From positions 1,736,001-1,800,000 of the forward strand of contig NZ_CP072390.1 of the NCBI RefSeq assembly GCF_018127785.1: a stretch of 64,000 nt of DNA. The letters are read 5' to 3'. The DNA comes from Prevotella scopos JCM 17725. Lineage in GTDB: Bacteria; Bacteroidota; Bacteroidia; Bacteroidales; Bacteroidaceae. Positions 25,730 through 34,001 of the stretch are shown here, piece by piece (position 1 is the first letter of the stretch; each line of letters starts with the position of its first letter). The notes beneath the pieces are model-generated. The model made no database searches and was not told the origin of the DNA. It saw only the letters and a list, made by a program, of their open reading frames with translations. Position numbers and translations under genes: made by a program.

Positions 25730-26863
25730 TTAAAATACCATTTTCCGTTGGAACCACTTGGCAAACACAGGGTCAGTAATAGCCAGCTCTGTCCCGCGTT
25801 TCTCTATCAAGTCGCGCTCAAGGAGTGCTTTCTGCAATCGGCTGATATTCGAGTAACTACCCAACTGATATTTTTCTCGTATCTTTGCAAGTCCAAAGTC
25901 CTTCGTAACACCAGAGGTAATGGCACGTAGAAAGTTAAGCTGATACTCCGAAAGGGGTTCAACCATCTGCATAAAGAGTACCTCATTCGTCGCTAAGAGA
26001 TCATCTGTTGCCTGCTTGATATCGGTTTCATCCACCGTCTCTCCTTCTTCCTTCTGTGTATAAACAAGCCAAGATAACTGCTGAACGTATGCTGAATAGT
26101 TGTCGGTGAAGCTGCATATTTCCTCTGCAAGGGCTGGACTGATAGCCCTATTACCGTCTGCAAAATGGCTAACAATGTACTCTACCCATTCAGCCGTTGA
26201 AATCTTGTCCAATATAATCAAGTCACCAAACTGATAGAAAGGCATACTGCGATGTAGGAAGATGCTACTCATCAAGTGATGCTTACTACCGAAGAGACAA
26301 TAAGAAACGTACTTCTGATGTTGCCATACGCTCCTTAATCGTGCCTGTACATGCTTACTATCGGTCATCTCACCTATCTGCTGGAACTCATCTATGCAGA
26401 CAACGATCCGCTTTCCTCTCTTTATGGCAATCTTTTCAACCACCTCAAGTACTTCTTCTGGCGTATGCGTCTTCGGTGTTATACCCAAGGAAATAGCAAA
26501 ATCACTGTTCGGTTCGGGACTGAATGATATCTTTGGCGTAAGCCTATACAAGAACTCCTTTGCCTCCTCGAGCCACATACTCTGCTTCGATGCCGTCTGC
26601 TTCAGTACTTCTGACGTCAAACGGTTGTAAAAGTCATACTCGCTCTTACATCCAAAGATGTCTAAATAAATCGTAATAATATCTTCTGACTTCAGCTTTT
26701 CACACACGCGCATCACCAAGGAAGTCTTTCCCAGTCGACGAGGAGACATCAGAATGGTATTGATACCACCTCTGAAATTATTCATTAATCGCTTTGTTTC
26801 CACTTCTCTCCCTATGAAGTTATAATCAGAAACAGCTACTCCATAAACGAATTTCTTGCACAT
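25730..26863 (-). CDS. ATPase_2-type (archaeal-type STAND-like) ATP-binding protein
   Basis: About 377 residues from MCKKFVYGVAVSDYNFIGRE; the ATG at 26863 is chosen because a promoter box lies just before it and the longer frame runs through that promoter. Motifs: FIGREVETKRLMNNF (N-terminal box of the family), Walker A MSPRRLGKTSLV, Walker B IVVCIDEFQQIG, and a C-terminal winged-helix-like part (DFGLAKIREKYQLGSYSNISRLQKALLERDLIEKRG, in part YSNISRLQKALLERDL). Many Bacteroidales carry lone genes of this type; they are thought to be signalling or toxin-like ATPases but the function is unknown. The upstream operator-like repeats suggest tight, perhaps self, control. Confidence 0.8.
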   Translation of the reverse strand: MCKKFVYGVAVSDYNFIGREVETKRLMNNFRGGINTILMSPRRLGKTSLVMRVCEKLKSEDIITIYLDIFGCKSEYDFYNRLTSEVLKQTASKQSMWLEEAKEFLYRLTPKISFSPEPNSDFAISLGITPKTHTPEEVLEVVEKIAIKRGKRIVVCIDEFQQIGEMTDSKHVQARLRSVWQHQKYVSYCLFGSKHHLMSSIFLHRSMPFYQFGDLIILDKISTAEWVEYIVSHFADGNRAISPALAEEICSFTDNYSAYVQQLSWLVYTQKEEGETVDETDIKQATDDLLATNEVLFMQMVEPLSEYQLNFLRAITSGVTKDFGLAKIREKYQLGSYSNISRLQKALLERDLIEKRGTELAITDPVFAKWFQRKMVF

Positions 26864-26894
26864 AACGATTACAATTTTAGCTTGTCTTACGACT

Positions 26895-26903
26895 GCAAAT
26901 ATA
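26895..26903 (-). promoter_or_regulatory. Promoter (-7 and -33) for the ATPase_2-type gene
   Basis: Minus-strand TATATTTGC at 26895-26903, with TTG at 26924-26926, spaced 20 bp, fits both boxes of the Bacteroidetes promoter. The -33 lies inside the first of the operator-like repeats. Confidence 0.75.
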
Positions 26904-26918
26904 GTAATAAAATAACAA

Positions 26919-26967
26919 TCACACAAGTTTGTGTGATACAAACTTGTGTGACACAAACTTGTGTGAC
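26919..26967. promoter_or_regulatory. Iterated operator-like repeats
   Basis: TCACACAAGTTTGTGTGA is followed by two copies of ACAAACTTGTGTGA, all within 49 bp. Each unit is nearly its own inverted complement (CACAA...TTGTG). They overlap the -33 box of the ATPase_2-type gene and extend upstream, as expected for a cooperative repressor or activator site. Confidence 0.7.
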
Positions 26968-27012
26968 AACTAACACGCTTACTAACAATCAATTATAATA
27001 TACAAGAAAAGG

Positions 27013-27055
27013 AAGAAGCGATATCAAAAACACCTTGATATCGCTTCTTTTTTAT
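27013..27055. terminator. Terminator beyond the TonB-receptor-type gene
   Basis: AAGAAGCGATATCAA (27013-27027) and TTGATATCGCTTCTT (27035-27049) form a perfect 15-bp stem with a 7-nt loop, followed on the plus strand by a T run and on the minus strand by a pyrimidine-rich tail. Confidence 0.85.
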
Positions 27056-27133
27056 GCTCTTTTTACGTAGAATAAACATGTGGGAAACCTACATTCTACC
27101 TGTGTTTATCATACAGAAAGACCACAACTATGA

Positions 27134-27221
27134 ATTTTATTCATGAACAAAAAGAATTATTTTCACGACAAGAAATATTTGTTTTCATGATAAGAAATAT
27201 TTATTTTCATGAAAATAATTC
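27134..27221. repeat. 88-bp palindromic repeat, copy 1
   Basis: It has the same length and layout as 33696-33783 and differs at roughly one base in seven. The ends (AATTTTATTCATGAAC... and ...TTTCATGAAAATAATT) are imperfect inverted repeats. Inside, TTTTCAYGAYAARAAATATTT-like words (first part TTTTCATGATAAGAAATATT) recur in tandem. It ends 10 bp before the stop of the receptor-type gene. Confidence 0.75.
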
Positions 27222-27231
27222 GGCGATAGGG

Positions 27232-29709
27232 CTACATACCACTGCCAGCGCCCAGTCCAACACCATTCATTTGTTGGTCATTCTTCTTCTCTTGGAAGTC
27301 ATTTGAAATCTTACTCTCATGTGTTTGGAACTGCTTCTTAGTATTTCCAAAATTCCAAGTAATGGTCAATGCTACTTGTTGTGCTGGTACCGTGATGTTC
27401 ATGTAGTTCTCAAAGTTAGCACCATGGCTGTATTGTTTGATGTGCATCTTTCCTGTCAGCGGTACGAAATACATCAAACTGAGGTTGAGTTTGTCCTTGA
27501 TGAAACTCTTTGAAAGGGTTGATGTGAACATATTAAAACCTCCATTATGTCCCTGCAATAAGTATTTCTTTGTCAGTCCACCCATAAACACACTCCAATT
27601 TATCTTCCATGGGAAGGTTTGTTGTACGCCCAAGAATGCACTTGCTTGCCATCCAAAGTTGTGTTCACCCAACTGTTCTGAACGAATATCTCCATAGTCA
27701 ACGCCACCATTGAGCATGATACGTGTCTTAGGGGTGACAGCATAATTCATAAAAGTAGTAAAATTGGTCCAACGACTACGCACAATATTGCCGTAGGTAG
27801 TATTCAATACGGTTCCATTCATAAATGAATACTGCTCTATCTGGTTATTAGCAAAAGCTTCACCAAGCGTCATATTCATCATAAACTTCGGTGTAAAGTA
27901 ATTGAATACTAAGCTAACGTTGTGGCTCTTCTCAACTGATAGGTTCGGATTACCATAACTCAAGACTGTTGGGTTGGAACGATCGATATATGGGTTGAGG
28001 TAACTAACACCCGGACGACTGATGCGCATGTTGTAATTCAAGCCTAAGTTGATACCGCCAGAGATGTTATAACTGAAGCTGGCAGAGGGAACAAGACTTC
28101 CATAATTCTTCTTAAAGTCGGCACCAGAACCAACAATAAAGTTCACCTTCTCCCACGTATGCTCATAACGTAAGCCTGCCTTTGCACCAAACTTACCCAT
28201 TGTCGCACTGTACTCAGCATACTCTGCCAAGATACTCTGTGTGTTCTTATAGTTCACACTGTTAGCTGCATTATAGACTTCTGCACCTCCTGTGATGTCA
28301 TAGAACTTAGAATCAGACGAGTTGCGATGAGAAATAAACTTCAAACCAGTACTCAATGTCTGTCCTTTTGCTAATGGAGTCGTAAAGTCAACCTGCACAG
28401 TATGCTCCGTTCCACGCATCTTTGCAGCCGAATAAAGGTCTGTTAAAGGGATCGACACACCTGCTGGTAAGGCATCATAAATGCGTCGATTGTTGTTTTC
28501 TGCAGGTGAGGTTGTAAGGAGATAACTCAATGTCAGACTACTTGTACGTGCCTTATTAAAGAAACGTTGATAGTCAACACTACCATTAAAAGACATGTTT
28601 TTATTCTCCATTGTCATCTCATTACCATACGTAAAACCAGTGCCATAGGCTCCACCTGAGAAGGTTGTCGTAGGATGACCATCGTTTTTCATTGTGTGAC
28701 CAGTCAACCCAAAGGTAGCACCGATATTACTCATAGAGTCGAGTTCATAGCCTAAGCTGATGTTAGCCATCGTAAAATTGATTTTTGTATTGCCCTTTTG
28801 CCAATAGGACATAGCAGACCCATCAGATGAAGTACGGCGCATTTCGGTTTCTGTTCCGTTTGACTTGAATTTCGCTCCCATGACATTGGCACTGTAGGTG
28901 AGCTTTCCTTGCTGTCCACTAAAGAAGGTTGTGGTGCGAGAACCATTGTTGCCTAAGGTAAGAGCTACACTGCCATTATATCCATTCATCATTGTCTTGC
29001 TCTTTCCATCAGCGCCGTTCATAATGATATTCAGCACACCACCGACACCTTCTGCATCATATTTTGCGCCGGGGTTTGTGACTACTTCGATTGATTTCAC
29101 AGCCGATGCAGGCATTGCCTTGAATATCTGTGAGGGATTGGAAGAGAACATTACGTTAGGTTTTCCGTCCACATAGACCTTGAAAGAACCTTGTCCATTG
29201 ACAGTAATATTGTCCTGTCCATCCACTGTTACCATCGGAACCTTACGCAACATATCAAGTACGGTGTTTGTCTTGACATCGTTATCGCTCTGAACATCGT
29301 AGGTCATCTTATCGGTTTCCATCTTCACAAGCGGCTTCTGTGCCACCACTTCCACACCCTTCAACTGCTTTGTATCATCTTGTACAAGGAGGTTTCCGAG
29401 GTCAATAGTGCCACCAGCCTCTGTAAGGTTTACCCTACGCTGAATCTCCTTACGTCCCATCGAAGTGAAAGAAACGATATAACTACCCTGTCCTTCCACC
29501 TTTTGAGAGAACTTTCCGTCTGCTGCCGTCACCGACATAGCCACCGGTTTGTCGCTTTTCTTACCTTTATAGACTCTGATAGTGGCGTATGGTTCCCCCT
29601 CGTGGGTCAAAGAATCGAGTAATACACCCGATATCGTTGAGGTCTGACCATGTGCGGTTATGGCAATAGCCATCATACCCAAAGTAAAAATTAATCTATT
29701 AATTTTCAT
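27232..29709 (-). CDS. TonB-dependent-receptor-like outer membrane protein (OMP_b-brl_3 type)
   Basis: About 825 residues from MKINRLIFTLGMMAIAITAHGQ, a signal peptide; the longer frame from 29802 adds an unlikely extra hydrophobic lead. Next comes a carboxypeptidase-D-like regulatory domain (TISGVLLDSLTHEGEPYATIRV), then a plug-like domain (DVKTNTVLDMLRKVPMV and IEVVTNPGAKYDAEGVGGVLNI, in part EVVTNPGAKYDAEGVGGVLN), then a large beta-barrel. The barrel is of the outer-membrane-protein beta-barrel family often controlled by hybrid regulators or metal. There is no SusD partner here. It follows the PUL on the same strand but behind its own upstream gap and weak -7 box (CATCTTTGC at 29731-29739). 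Cargo unknown. Confidence 0.88.
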   Translation of the reverse strand: MKINRLIFTLGMMAIAITAHGQTSTISGVLLDSLTHEGEPYATIRVYKGKKSDKPVAMSVTAADGKFSQKVEGQGSYIVSFTSMGRKEIQRRVNLTEAGGTIDLGNLLVQDDTKQLKGVEVVAQKPLVKMETDKMTYDVQSDNDVKTNTVLDMLRKVPMVTVDGQDNITVNGQGSFKVYVDGKPNVMFSSNPSQIFKAMPASAVKSIEVVTNPGAKYDAEGVGGVLNIIMNGADGKSKTMMNGYNGSVALTLGNNGSRTTTFFSGQQGKLTYSANVMGAKFKSNGTETEMRRTSSDGSAMSYWQKGNTKINFTMANISLGYELDSMSNIGATFGLTGHTMKNDGHPTTTFSGGAYGTGFTYGNEMTMENKNMSFNGSVDYQRFFNKARTSSLTLSYLLTTSPAENNNRRIYDALPAGVSIPLTDLYSAAKMRGTEHTVQVDFTTPLAKGQTLSTGLKFISHRNSSDSKFYDITGGAEVYNAANSVNYKNTQSILAEYAEYSATMGKFGAKAGLRYEHTWEKVNFIVGSGADFKKNYGSLVPSASFSYNISGGINLGLNYNMRISRPGVSYLNPYIDRSNPTVLSYGNPNLSVEKSHNVSLVFNYFTPKFMMNMTLGEAFANNQIEQYSFMNGTVLNTTYGNIVRSRWTNFTTFMNYAVTPKTRIMLNGGVDYGDIRSEQLGEHNFGWQASAFLGVQQTFPWKINWSVFMGGLTKKYLLQGHNGGFNMFTSTLSKSFIKDKLNLSLMYFVPLTGKMHIKQYSHGANFENYMNITVPAQQVALTITWNFGNTKKQFQTHESKISNDFQEKKNDQQMNGVGLGAGSGM

Positions 29710-29983
29710 ATTCTCTATGTTTTTACGGCTGCAAAGATGATATAGATGTAATATAAAGTTGTTTCCCATTACGACAAACAACATCAATAAAATCATTATC
29801 AATCACCTAACCAGTAGTGTTTTACTATCTAATCTATGTGCGCATTATACAATGCAAAACTAACGAAAATATTCTAATAAAACAAGTTTTGAAGGTAAAA
29901 AAGAGCAACTTAAAATAGGATCCTTTCCTATCATTTCTATGATATACAATAACTATACTAACAACGTATTGCATCGTGATTAA

Positions 29984-30049
29984 CCCTCCGCACCATTGGT
30001 GCTAACGCCCCGCACCACTCGTGCTAACGCTCCGCACATTATGTGCGGG
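29984..30049. repeat. 22-bp phased palindromic array (GCACC type), locus 2
   Basis: Three successive units: CCGCACCATTGGTGCTAACG + CC, CCGCACCACTCGTGCTAACG + CT, CCGCACATTATGTGCGGG. The period is 22 bp. Each centre is a short dyad (GCACCA-TGGTGC). It lies in the 524-bp gap between the receptor-type gene and the GH97 gene, which otherwise shows only a terminator. Confidence 0.85.
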
Positions 30050-30161
30050 ATATCAACAAAGTAATAGAAAAGGGTTCTGGAGAATCATTATTGGCATGAT
30101 AAGAGGTATCGTAAGGCGTTAATGACCCACTTCATAAGGGTAGACATTTACCCCATAATAC

Positions 30162-30222
30162 AAAAGAAAAGATGATTACCAAGCCCAGATAGACAATCGT
30201 AAAGACTTGATAATCATCTTTT
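30162..30222 (-). terminator. Terminator of the PUL operon
   Basis: AAAAGATGATTA (30167-30178) and TAATCATCTTTT (30211-30222) form a perfect 12-bp stem. On the minus strand the stem is followed by CTTTTG. It lies 11 bp after the GH97 stop. Confidence 0.7.
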
Positions 30223-30233
30223 AAAAAGTTATC

Positions 30234-32255
30234 TTACTTCAAACAAACCAACTGGATAGCAAAGCCACCACTCTTAGCCAAGTGCAAGTTAAGTACTGTT
30301 TCGTTGTTAACCACCTGCTGTTCAATCGTCATAGAGTAAGGATTCTTATCGTATTCAGCATCAGGACCATCCTTATAGATGATTGCCTTGTAGCTTTTAC
30401 CGGGTGAAAGGAAGTCGAGTTTCAACTTGATATCACGTGCATTCTCGTCACTCATACCTCCAACAAACCAGTTCTCACTATCGCGATCCTTACGTGCTGT
30501 AACAATATACTTGCCTATCTCCGCCATAGGAATCACAGTCTTTTGCCAATTAGAAGGCATTGCCTCAATGAAAGCAAAGGCTGGTTGGTCCTTGTAGTTT
30601 TCGATTTCGTCGGCTGCCATCTGCCATGGAGTATAAATAACAACATACTCAGCCAACTGCTTAGCAAGTGTTGTATGTGGATGCGTATTAGGGAAAACCT
30701 TACCTTCAAGATTAAAGATACCTGGCGTAAAGTCTATCGGTCCAGCCAACTGACGGGTGAAAGGAAGCACACAAAGATGGTAAGGAGGATTGCCACCATT
30801 GCCGTCCCAAGCATTCCACTCTTGTCCTCTAACACCCTCACTGGCAATGAGGTTTGGATAAGTGCGCTGTAAACCCGTTGGCATAGCAGGCTCATGATTA
30901 ACCACCATAATGTGATGGCGAGCTGCAGCCTCTATTACCTTGCGATAGTGACGCACACCATATTGAGAGTGTTGGTGCTCCTTATCGTCCATTAGATTAT
31001 TGACATAACCCGTCTTAACAGCCTTGATTCCCATCTTCTCATAGAGAGAGAAGGCTTCTTCTAACTGGTTTTCATAGTTCTTTGCAGCACCACCTGTCTC
31101 GTTGTGAGCGATGAGCGAGACACCCTTTGACAGTGCATACTTCTGCAATCCCTCAAAGTCATAATCAGGATAAGCCTTTGTGAAGTTGAATTTATCACCC
31201 TCTTTACCCCAGTCGTTTTCCCATCCATAGTTCCAACCTTCAACCAATACACCCTTGAAACCATGCTGTGCAGCAAAGTCGATGTAGCGTTTTGTATTCT
31301 CGGTTGTGGCACCATGCTTAGGACCAGGAGCCCAAGTTGCTGTCTGCATGTGATAAGACCACCATACACCTACGTACTTTCCTGTTGTAATCCATGATGT
31401 ATCCTTAATCTTACAAGGGTCGTTGAGGTTCAACATGACACGGTTTGTAATCAAACCACCCGCCTTATTCTCCACTGACAACATACGCCAAGGACTAACG
31501 AAAGGAGCTTTTGCACGCACCAAGTCGCCATTTGACCATGGAACTAACTCAGCCTTCAAACTTACGTTACCACCTTTTGTCTCTACAGGCTTGACGTTCA
31601 GCGAAGAATAGTCTGTCAGATTTGCCTCGTGAAGCATCATATAAAGGTCTGGTTTCGCCTCGATAGTAACTGGAGTACACACCTTTCCCTTCTTACTCAG
31701 ATGTTCCTTTGTCCACAGTCCCTCATAGTAACTAGCATCGTATGGTAATGTCCAAGCCTCTGGATCGCCCTTAAAGCAAAATTCTGTAGCCTCATCCGTG
31801 ATGACAAAGTCCTTTAACTGCTTTTGTTCGGGGAACACATAACGGAAGCCCATACCATCGTCAAAGACACGGAAGACGATATTCAGCTGTCGCTGCAGTC
31901 CTTTCTTCTGTGCCAACTTCATAGTCAACTCGTTATAATGGTTGCGCACATCGACTTCTTCTCCCCATGGCTGGCGCCACGTTTCGTCCTTTGTTGCTCT
32001 TGCAAAAGCCACAACACGGAAGTCACTATCAAGACTTCCATCTTTCAGTTTCATTCCCAAAGCTGAAGGGAGAAGGATTACTTCCCCGCCACGACGCAAA
32101 GAATAATAAGGTCGTCCAGCATTATCAACACCTGCAGTCAGTGTCAGATTGCCCGAAGGTGAACTTACCGTAGCTTCTTGCTTTGCCATCATTGTCATTG
32201 GAAGGAGTGCAAAGCACAGCACTAAAAAGAGATTTTTAAAACGTTCTGTTGTCAT
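30234..32255 (-). CDS. GH97 family alpha-glycosidase (inverting, SusB-like type)
   Basis: The 673-residue protein has a signal peptide (cut near Ala24) and the GH97 layout: N-terminal beta-super-sandwich, (beta/alpha)8 barrel, C-terminal beta domain. Glutamates equivalent to the calcium and catalytic set of SusB are all visible: Glu210 (LHEANLTDY), Glu339 (LVEGWNYG), Glu386 (AHNETGG), Glu455 (VNHEPAMPTG) and Glu479 (SEGVRGQEW). The position that holds the nucleophile Asp in retaining GH97 enzymes is Gly here (VKTGYV, about 416), so the enzyme should be inverting, like the SusB alpha-glucosidase. It is the last gene of the PUL and would cut oligosaccharides in the periplasm to glucose. Confidence 0.93.
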   Translation of the reverse strand: MTTERFKNLFLVLCFALLPMTMMAKQEATVSSPSGNLTLTAGVDNAGRPYYSLRRGGEVILLPSALGMKLKDGSLDSDFRVVAFARATKDETWRQPWGEEVDVRNHYNELTMKLAQKKGLQRQLNIVFRVFDDGMGFRYVFPEQKQLKDFVITDEATEFCFKGDPEAWTLPYDASYYEGLWTKEHLSKKGKVCTPVTIEAKPDLYMMLHEANLTDYSSLNVKPVETKGGNVSLKAELVPWSNGDLVRAKAPFVSPWRMLSVENKAGGLITNRVMLNLNDPCKIKDTSWITTGKYVGVWWSYHMQTATWAPGPKHGATTENTKRYIDFAAQHGFKGVLVEGWNYGWENDWGKEGDKFNFTKAYPDYDFEGLQKYALSKGVSLIAHNETGGAAKNYENQLEEAFSLYEKMGIKAVKTGYVNNLMDDKEHQHSQYGVRHYRKVIEAAARHHIMVVNHEPAMPTGLQRTYPNLIASEGVRGQEWNAWDGNGGNPPYHLCVLPFTRQLAGPIDFTPGIFNLEGKVFPNTHPHTTLAKQLAEYVVIYTPWQMAADEIENYKDQPAFAFIEAMPSNWQKTVIPMAEIGKYIVTARKDRDSENWFVGGMSDENARDIKLKLDFLSPGKSYKAIIYKDGPDAEYDKNPYSMTIEQQVVNNETVLNLHLAKSGGFAIQLVCLK

Positions 32256-32275
32256 TTATTGAGATTTTAATAATA

Positions 32276-33508
32276 TTAATTCTTACCATTAACTGCGTCT
32301 AACAGTGCCTTTGCTTCAGCTGTCTTCAACTGTACAAGGGCGTTATAAGCCTCCTTTACCTTCGTATTATTAGGTTGTGCAACACGTGCTTGATACCAAC
32401 GATAGATAAGTTCCAAGTCGGCTTGCTGATAACTTACACCCATGAACTTCTGCAACATAACAAGGTATTTATACCCATACTCCAATGTTGGTTCGATAGT
32501 AGTTCCCTCGCCATAGTCGTTCCATGTGCTTATTTGCAGATACTTCAGACCTGCCTGTCGGGCTGCATCAAGCTGTCGCTGGAACAACGCTCCGTTCTCA
32601 GCACTGTATGTCTGATAACCTGTACCGCCCTCACCTTCTTTGTAATAGTCCCAGAAACTAGGCATAGCACCGCCTACAAAGCACTTATAATCCTTAGCTA
32701 TAGCATAGTTAGGATTAGGATTTACCCACGTATAAACACCTTGTGCATTGTCTGAATAAGTAGTATTATTAACGCTGCCCATCTTTCCTTCCAGTACAAG
32801 GAACATTGGTTTTGTGGTGAGGATAGAGAAACTACGATACCAGTCTTTTGGTGATTCCATCTGAATAGGACCGAAGTCTAATAACAATGGACGATCCTCA
32901 ACCTTCACATAACTATCATCTTTAAAGAAGTTCTCAGCTAAATAACGTAAGTCCTGACGTACTGTTCCAACCTTATCTGTCACTCCTTCGAGTGTTCTGT
33001 CTTCATAAACGACACTCATCTTGAGCCCTGCACGCTTCAAAGCACGGAAGAGTGCTTCGGTATTCGACTTATGTAAGGCAATAGAATTATCACTATTAAC
33101 GCCATACCAGTCAACCATTACACCATCTAAGCCAGCATATTTCATCAGCAAACACTGATAATCCAGCACTGCCTCATCACCACTTGCATAAGGACCCGTC
33201 TGTGGATAATAGTGGGAAGCGATCTGCCTTTTACCATTAGTATCGGTCTTATTCGGGTCACAGTTCTTCATTGTCCAGTGATAACCCCACTTCCCTTCGT
33301 TCTTAGGGTTGGATGTGGTGGTTTCAAACCAAGGCATATAATGTGCATATACCTGCATGGTGTTTGACTTTGTAACGGCAACAGGCACTACTTGACCAGC
33401 CGACTGAATGGCTTCAGGCTTCTTAGGTGCACCCTCATAGCTGTCTGCACAAGACGCAAAAAGCAATCCTGAGACAGCTGCAAATGTAAATACTGATTTT
33501 AACTTCAT
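32276..33508 (-). CDS. GH71/GH99-like glycoside hydrolase lipoprotein
   Basis: About 410 residues from MKLKSVFTFAAVSGLLFASC (lipobox, Cys20). The upstream in-frame Met at 33547 is rejected because the lipoprotein signal begins at the later one. Family features: YAHYMPWFE at the first strand, GLDGVMVDWYG, RPLLLDFGP, and WNDYGEGTTIEP at 329-340. GH99 enzymes have WNEWHEGTQIEP-like residues there with two Glu; here the first is Asp331 and the second Glu334, closer to the WNDYGES of GH71 alpha-1,3-glucanases. So the target could be alpha-1,3-glucan (GH71) or alpha-mannan (GH99). It lies 20 bp before the GH97 gene, clearly in one transcript. Confidence 0.82.
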   Translation of the reverse strand: MKLKSVFTFAAVSGLLFASCADSYEGAPKKPEAIQSAGQVVPVAVTKSNTMQVYAHYMPWFETTTSNPKNEGKWGYHWTMKNCDPNKTDTNGKRQIASHYYPQTGPYASGDEAVLDYQCLLMKYAGLDGVMVDWYGVNSDNSIALHKSNTEALFRALKRAGLKMSVVYEDRTLEGVTDKVGTVRQDLRYLAENFFKDDSYVKVEDRPLLLDFGPIQMESPKDWYRSFSILTTKPMFLVLEGKMGSVNNTTYSDNAQGVYTWVNPNPNYAIAKDYKCFVGGAMPSFWDYYKEGEGGTGYQTYSAENGALFQRQLDAARQAGLKYLQISTWNDYGEGTTIEPTLEYGYKYLVMLQKFMGVSYQQADLELIYRWYQARVAQPNNTKVKEAYNALVQLKTAEAKALLDAVNGKN

Positions 33509-34001
33509 CTCGTTTAATGTTCTCTTAGCTGACTTTCCTATTCCCAAAGCAGGTGCAGAAAGATTCCTACTTCTTATATTGATACCGCTATCCTACTCTC
33601 TGCCACTATACAAAAGCTATCCTTTCATAAGCACAAAGATAAACTTTAAATACCATAAAGGTAAACTCTAATAGTATAAAAAGTCATCTTCTCCGAATTA
33701 TTTTCATGAAGAAAAAGAATTCTTTTCATGATAATAAATATTTCTTTTCACGATAAAAAATATTTTTCTTCATGAAAATAATTTGCCACAGACAGCTTTT
33801 CTATAGGAGAAAGTCATGTTATTAATATGATATTACGTGGTATATTGCATCATAAAAGAGGCTGTTTTCGTAAGCGTTAGTAGCTTATTCCAAGCTGTAT
33901 AAAGCTTCTCTAATAAAGCCCTTAATACCCAATGGCAACTGCATGGACCTAAAATCCCTGCCGTACCATTGGGCATCTTTATAATATAAACCCTTCTAAA
34001 A
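33509..34001. other. Intergenic region inside the PUL between susD-like and GH71/99-like genes
   Basis: These 493 bases hold no gene. They contain the 88-bp palindromic repeat (33696-33783) and, nearer the SusD gene, an inverted repeat with CCCAATGGCA (33931-33940) and ACCATTGGGCA (about 33964-33974). In the direction of transcription this would form a hairpin of about 8-10 bp behind susD, perhaps an attenuator separating the transporter genes from the enzymes. Confidence 0.55.
33696..33783. repeat. 88-bp palindromic repeat, copy 2
   Basis: The ends AATTATTTTCATGAAGAAAA(A) at 33696-33716 and its exact reverse complement at 33763-33783 form a perfect 21-bp inverted repeat. The centre has CATGATAATAAATATTT and CACGATAAAAAATATTT in tandem. 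It is the same length as the copy at 27134-27221. Confidence 0.85.

Noticed and set aside
26919..26967. Miniature transposon ends
   Set aside because: The repeats are tandem and lie exactly over a promoter; there is no element body or target duplication, so an operator fits better.
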